Below are positions 13,932 through 17,085 of a stretch of DNA of 17,085 nt, one piece after another (within the stretch, counting starts at the first letter, position 1; each line of letters starts with the position of its first letter). Location: contig PJET01000046.1 in assembly GCA_002825515.1 (NCBI GenBank), positions 1 to 17,085 of the forward strand, written 5' to 3'. The translations under genes and the position numbers were made by a program. The notes under the pieces were generated by a model, which was not told the origin of the DNA, made no database searches, and was given only the letters and a program-made list of their open reading frames with translations. Origin of the DNA: Candidatus Thorarchaeota archaeon MP11T_1. GTDB taxonomy: Archaea; Asgardarchaeota; Thorarchaeia; Thorarchaeales; Thorarchaeaceae.

Positions 13932-15701
13932 ATGCCTGATAGAGTCAGTAGATGCTTCTTGTCACTGACATTGTTCATGTTCCTGTTGGCCTTAGCGACA
14001 AATGTAACTCCTATCGAAGACCTTGATCGAATGTTTCATCGGTCAACGGCGGTGGTTTCAGAACCTGAGAAACGGGGAATGCATGTTGCAGGCACCGCAC
14101 ATGGTGCCATAGCGATTGATGGGGATGCCAACTTCTCAGCCACAGCCCTGCTAGAGGGGTGGCCTGGTGATGGGTTTCCTGAGAACCCGTTCATAATTGA
14201 CGGGTTGGACATTGACCTTGGGGGTGGATTCGGTCACTGCATAAATATCAGCAATACACAGGTCAGCTTCACCATCAGCAACTGCTATCTCACTGGGGCC
14301 AACGTGACTTATCCTGGAGGGATGCATAACTTTCACGAGGGAGCTGGAATCTATCTACAAAATGTTTCCAACGGTGAGCTAATCAACAACACCTGCTACA
14401 GCAACATCGATCGTGGTATCTACCTCGAAAAATCGAGTTACAACAGATTGGTGAACAACACCTGCAATAACAATAACGAAGAGGACTTCGTTATTGGTGA
14501 AGACGTTGGTGATGGTATCTACCTCTATGACTCAGAATTCAACACCGTGGTTGACAACACCTGCACCAGCAACGCCCGGTGTGGAATCTACCTCGATTAT
14601 TCACATAATAATACAGTGTCCAACAACATCAACAACAACAACGGGATTGGCATCTACTTCGGGGCATCAAGTGGAAACTTCGTTGAGAATAACACCTACA
14701 ACTACAACAACATTGGCATCTTTCTCAATACAGAACTGTCCTTTTTTGGGGATCACGTCAATGAAGTTGAATCACTTGCCAACACCATTGTGAATAATAT
14801 TTGCAGCAGCAATGAGGTTGGCATCCAACTTGAAGGATCAAGTCACAACACCGTGGCGAACAACACCTGCAACAGCAACACATGGAGCATCTACCTTGTT
14901 GAGTCAGATTCCAATACCCTGACTGACAATACCTGCACCAGCAACAGATGGGGCATCTACCTTGTTGAATCAGATTCCAATACCCTGAATGACAACATCT
15001 GCACCAGCAACGCCCGGTATGGAATCCACCTCGATTACTCCAATTCCAACACTATGGACAACAACATATGCACCAGCAATGACAATGGCATTTCCCTCGA
15101 ATCTTCTAATCGAAATAGTGTGATCGACAACACCTGTACCAGTAACGAAATTGGCATCTACCTCTTAGTTTCAGAAAATAACACAATGACGAACAACACG
15201 TGCTGCCGCAATGGCGAATCTGGCATCCGCCTCTCATTCTCAGAAAACAACACCGTGATCAGCAATACCTGCTTCAGTAATGCGGAAAATGGCATCTACC
15301 TCTATGGCTCGCATCAGAACACGGTGACCGACAACATATGTAACAACAACAGGATTGGCATCTACCTCATACTCTCAGATAACAACACTGTAACACACAA
15401 CACCTGCCTGAGTAACACTGAACATGACATCTTCCTCTCTGAATCAGATTCCAACACCGTGGAAAACAACATTACTACTGAGTTTCATTCTAGACTTCTC
15501 CTTCTCGGAGGGGTACTTCTCTTGATCCCGCTAGGTATCGTAGTATTAGGTTCAAGAAGGAGAATGGTTTCCACAAAAGGCTACAAGGATGACATCATTG
15601 TACCAACAAGGTATAGATTGGCTTCTCGGGTCCGCAAGAGAAGAGCCCTCAAACATGTAGATGTCGACGAACCTCTTGAACCGGACTCATCGGACCAGTG
15701 A
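13932..15701 (+). CDS. NosD-like parallel beta-helix surface protein 3
   Basis: The 589 aa product has a signal peptide (MPDRVSR then hydrophobic). The cap domain has IAIDGDANFSAT, GWPGDGFPENPF and IIDGLDIDLGGG. About 16 coils follow, around 13 with the aligned Cys. Two coils carry loop insertions, one acidic (EEDFVIGEDVGD) and one of about 13 extra residues (SFFGDHVNEVESL), which should protrude from the helix and could form a binding site. A membrane helix (about 522-540) and a 49-residue tail (IIVPTRYRLASRVRKRRALKHVD, split here as IIVPTRYRL and VRKRRALKHVD, ending LEPDSSDQ) complete it. The tail DNA and 3' flank are closer to gene 1 than to gene 2. ATG 13932 has the SD and aligns with both paralogues. 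Confidence 0.85.
   Translation: MPDRVSRCFLSLTLFMFLLALATNVTPIEDLDRMFHRSTAVVSEPEKRGMHVAGTAHGAIAIDGDANFSATALLEGWPGDGFPENPFIIDGLDIDLGGGFGHCINISNTQVSFTISNCYLTGANVTYPGGMHNFHEGAGIYLQNVSNGELINNTCYSNIDRGIYLEKSSYNRLVNNTCNNNNEEDFVIGEDVGDGIYLYDSEFNTVVDNTCTSNARCGIYLDYSHNNTVSNNINNNNGIGIYFGASSGNFVENNTYNYNNIGIFLNTELSFFGDHVNEVESLANTIVNNICSSNEVGIQLEGSSHNTVANNTCNSNTWSIYLVESDSNTLTDNTCTSNRWGIYLVESDSNTLNDNICTSNARYGIHLDYSNSNTMDNNICTSNDNGISLESSNRNSVIDNTCTSNEIGIYLLVSENNTMTNNTCCRNGESGIRLSFSENNTVISNTCFSNAENGIYLYGSHQNTVTDNICNNNRIGIYLILSDNNTVTHNTCLSNTEHDIFLSESDSNTVENNITTEFHSRLLLLGGVLLLIPLGIVVLGSRRRMVSTKGYKDDIIVPTRYRLASRVRKRRALKHVDVDEPLEPDSSDQ
14888..15019 (+). repeat. 66-base tandem duplication of one beta-helix coil
   Basis: 14888-14953 and 14954-15019 are near-identical with an offset of exactly 66 bases, one 22-residue coil (IYLVESDSNTL followed by T/N-DN-T/I-CTSN). 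This is a recent single-coil expansion. Confidence 0.85.
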
Positions 15702-15741
15702 AGACTCGCCACGGCAATAGCTCTATGATTTAAAATGAAGA

Positions 15742-15835
15742 GTGAGGGAGCATCAAGCCCCCTCGAAATTCAAATTGGATTACATCTGTTTCTCTTGCCT
15801 ATATGGCAGATAGTCAGGTCCGAAGATCTCTCTTT
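15742..15835 (+). repeat. Intergenic element copy R11
   Basis: GAGGGAGC (15744-15751) faces GCCCCCTC (15757-15764) with one mismatch. CGAAATTCAAATTGGATTACATCTG, TTGCC-TATAT-GGCAG and AGAT...ATCT stems follow. The copy stops soon after, lacking the GCCATGACGATTC end. It is the 3' flank of beta-helix gene 3 and nearly identical to R7 at its start. Confidence 0.7.
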
Positions 15836-16016
15836 CTCTAGAAAGTGGTTGCAATCTTGATGTATTAGACTCGGAGTCTGTTAAAAATTCCGAAAATCTC
15901 GTTATGGGTCACATCATGAGTCTGGCTGTGTTTTAATCATATTACTCCTCTTGTTCATGATTATCTATGAACTACTCTCATTGTAGTAACCTCTGTGGAA
16001 GGTGCCCTTTAGCAAG
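15836..16016. other. Intergenic interval with a short palindrome
   Basis: No gene is evident. A perfect palindrome AGACTC-G-GAGTCT lies at 15867-15879, and CTTTC/GAAAG (15832-15845) forms a weak hairpin where R11 breaks off. Stretches of T follow the palindrome poorly, so termination is uncertain. Confidence 0.4.
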
Positions 16017-16045
16017 ATTAATATAAGATTATTAACTATTGTTAA
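16017..16045 (+). promoter_or_regulatory. Promoter of the NTF2-fold operon, with inverted repeat
   Basis: ATTAATATAAG (16017-16027) is a good TATA box, predicting initiation near 16048. Just downstream TTAAC (16032-16036) and GTTAA (16041-16045) form an inverted repeat around TATT, placed where a bound repressor would block initiation. Confidence 0.5.
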
Positions 16046-16086
16046 AACATCTATTTTGATCCTTCTGAGCTAATGAAGCTGATAAC

Positions 16087-16593
16087 ATGACAACTACAGA
16101 AAACAGCATCAATTCTACTGACTTGAGAACCTTAGAGAAGAATAAGGCATCAGTTCGTAAGTTGATGGAAGCTGTAAACAACCATGACTTGGCGGCTCTA
16201 GACGATTTAGTAGTATCTGATTATGTGAACCAGCAAATGCGTATTGGAAATATTGAGGAGTTCAAAGCGGTCTTGCATGAGCAATACAAAGGGTTTCCTG
16301 ATGTTCATCGGACCATAGAGGATATTGTTGCTGAAGGTGACAAGGTCTGGCTACGTGTCAAAATCACTGGAACACACACGGGTGAATACCGCGGAGTTGT
16401 TCCCACTGGTAAAAAAATCGTTGTGCCTGCTGTTCCTGCTTATCGCATAGTCAATGGCAAGCTGACTGAAGGATGGTCTGTGTGGAATCCTTTGGACTTA
16501 TTCAAACAGCTGGGCGTCATTGAATACAATGGATTTCCTGACGAGTCTAGTGGCAATCGCCCAACGATTGCAAGAAGATCATCCAATGAGTGA
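16087..16593 (+). CDS. SnoaL-like (NTF2-fold) protein
   Basis: The 168 aa product follows the ester-cyclase/SnoaL pattern: VRKLMEAVNNHDLAALDDLVVSDY, here read as the N-terminal helix pair, then GFPDVHRTIEDIVAEGDKVWLRVKITGTHTGEYRGVVPTGKK across several strands (VHRTIEDIVAEGDKVWLRV and TGTHTGEYRGVVPTGKK), and W-x-x-W-N-P-L-D near the end. These small cone-shaped proteins bind hydrophobic ligands, and some catalyse cyclisation or isomerisation. No polyketide genes are nearby, so the substrate is open. There is no signal peptide. It is first gene of a two-gene operon with a TATA box and inverted repeat upstream. The last 15 residues or so are Arg/Ser-rich and probably disordered. Confidence 0.82.
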   Translation: MTTTENSINSTDLRTLEKNKASVRKLMEAVNNHDLAALDDLVVSDYVNQQMRIGNIEEFKAVLHEQYKGFPDVHRTIEDIVAEGDKVWLRVKITGTHTGEYRGVVPTGKKIVVPAVPAYRIVNGKLTEGWSVWNPLDLFKQLGVIEYNGFPDESSGNRPTIARRSSNE

Positions 16594-16602
16594 GTTGAGA
16601 AT

Positions 16603-17013
16603 ATGAATAAGGAATCACTTCTGAAGACCATTGCTGAACTCGATCTTACCTTCTCAGAGGACCGTGGGACAGACATGGGTAAATTCTTTGCAGAGGATGC
16701 CACGTTGATGTTCCCTCTTATGCAGGACGTCGTTGGTCGAGAGTCTATCCAAGATCTATTCGTTAAATTCGTGTCGATGTACACAACAGACTCGTGGAAA
16801 CCAAAACGAGAATTCATTCGAGTTTATGAAAGAGATGCCTACACTCTGGGTAGTTTCATAGAGGTGCGGACTAAACGTAATGAAGGTACAACAGAAACAG
16901 TGTACGGTCGTCTTTTAGAGATTTGGAAGCTATCATCCGATAATAAATGGGAACTCACTCACTTCATGAGTGGACGATATGCAGAAACAGAAGTAGTCCA
17001 GAGTCTTAACTAA
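16603..17013 (+). CDS. NTF2-like protein (SnoaL/DUF4440 type)
   Basis: The 136 aa product begins nine bases after the preceding stop, so it is co-transcribed and probably translationally coupled; its own SD is weak. Features typical of the NTF2-like fold are an N-terminal helix (KTIAELDLTFSEDRG), FFAEDATLMFPLM, VVGRESIQDLFVKF and a C-terminal sheet with YGRLLEIWKLSSDNKWELTHF. This pattern is common in the DUF4440/steroid-isomerase-like branch. It is not a close copy of the upstream gene despite the shared fold. The two may form a heterodimer, since NTF2-fold proteins usually dimerise; this is inference. Confidence 0.8.
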   Translation: MNKESLLKTIAELDLTFSEDRGTDMGKFFAEDATLMFPLMQDVVGRESIQDLFVKFVSMYTTDSWKPKREFIRVYERDAYTLGSFIEVRTKRNEGTTETVYGRLLEIWKLSSDNKWELTHFMSGRYAETEVVQSLN

Positions 17014-17039
17014 CGAAGACAGTGTCTAGCCAAAATAGT

Positions 17040-17085
17040 CCAGGAGAGCGGAAAGACCTCTCCCGATTTGAAACTTGAACCTACA
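17040..17085 (+). repeat. Intergenic element copy R12 (cut by window edge)
   Basis: GGAGAG (17043-17048) pairs with CTCTCC (17058-17063), then CGATTTGAAACTTGAACCTACA follows, matching the start of R6 and R10 up to the end of the window. Confidence 0.65.

Noticed and set aside
1..17085. Mobile insertion sequence or MITE as source of the dispersed element
   Set aside because: I see no terminal inverted repeats, target-site duplications or transposase gene; the constant strand also argues against random insertion, though distant mobilisation cannot be excluded.

Overview
The window looks like a moderately AT-rich archaeal chromosome segment. Several genes have TATA-like boxes 25-50 bases upstream, Shine-Dalgarno (SD) matches to GGAGGTGA are common, and most genes are monocistronic. 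Secreted beta-helix (NosD-like) proteins carry an N-terminal cap of the type I associate with Asgard (especially Thorarchaeia-like) and Thermoplasmata genomes. The archaeal call is well supported; an Asgard placement is inference only, because no rRNA, tRNA or other marker gene is present.

Layout, left to right. (1) 208-2725: two paralogous minus-strand genes for small exported proteins of unknown function flank a plus-strand isochorismatase-fold hydrolase. The pair shares coding sequence, promoter and an mRNA-5'-end hairpin. (2) 3101-4816: a secreted, C-terminally anchored peptidase of the C25 (gingipain) type. (3) 5001-6637: a four-helix membrane protein of unknown function and a GNAT (RimJ/RimL-type) acetyltransferase. 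(4) 6857-15701: three paralogous NosD-like beta-helix surface proteins in the same orientation. Between the second and third lie a two-gene unit (a cytosolic-looking trypsin-fold protease plus a free-standing copy of its N-terminal domain) and a multi-pass membrane acyltransferase-like protein. (5) 16087-17013: two adjacent NTF2/SnoaL-fold genes in an operon.

The strongest structure not explained by genes is a dispersed intergenic element, always on the + strand: about 12 copies, some partial, in 17 kb. A full copy is a GA-rich/CT-rich hairpin (GAGGGAG...CTCCCTC or GAGAGAGG...CCTCTCTC), a short AT spacer, then about 80 nt built around ACATCTGTTTCTCTTGCC. That core can fold into two consecutive stems. 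In the copy at 10645-10758 the bases on both sides of both stems have changed together (TTGCC/GGCAG to TTGTT/AACAA, and AGAT/ATCT to AAAT/ATTT), which argues for selection on the folded form. I do not recognise the element.

The three beta-helix genes form a modular family. They share leader DNA, signal peptide, cap domain, coils of about 22 residues with stacked Asn and Cys, one membrane helix, a conserved cytoplasmic tail ending LEPD(S/L)SDQ, and 3' flanking DNA. The coil region grows by whole-coil duplications (exact 132-base and 66-base periods), and one tail contains its own internal duplication. Together with the C25-type peptidase, this suggests a locus devoted largely to the cell surface.
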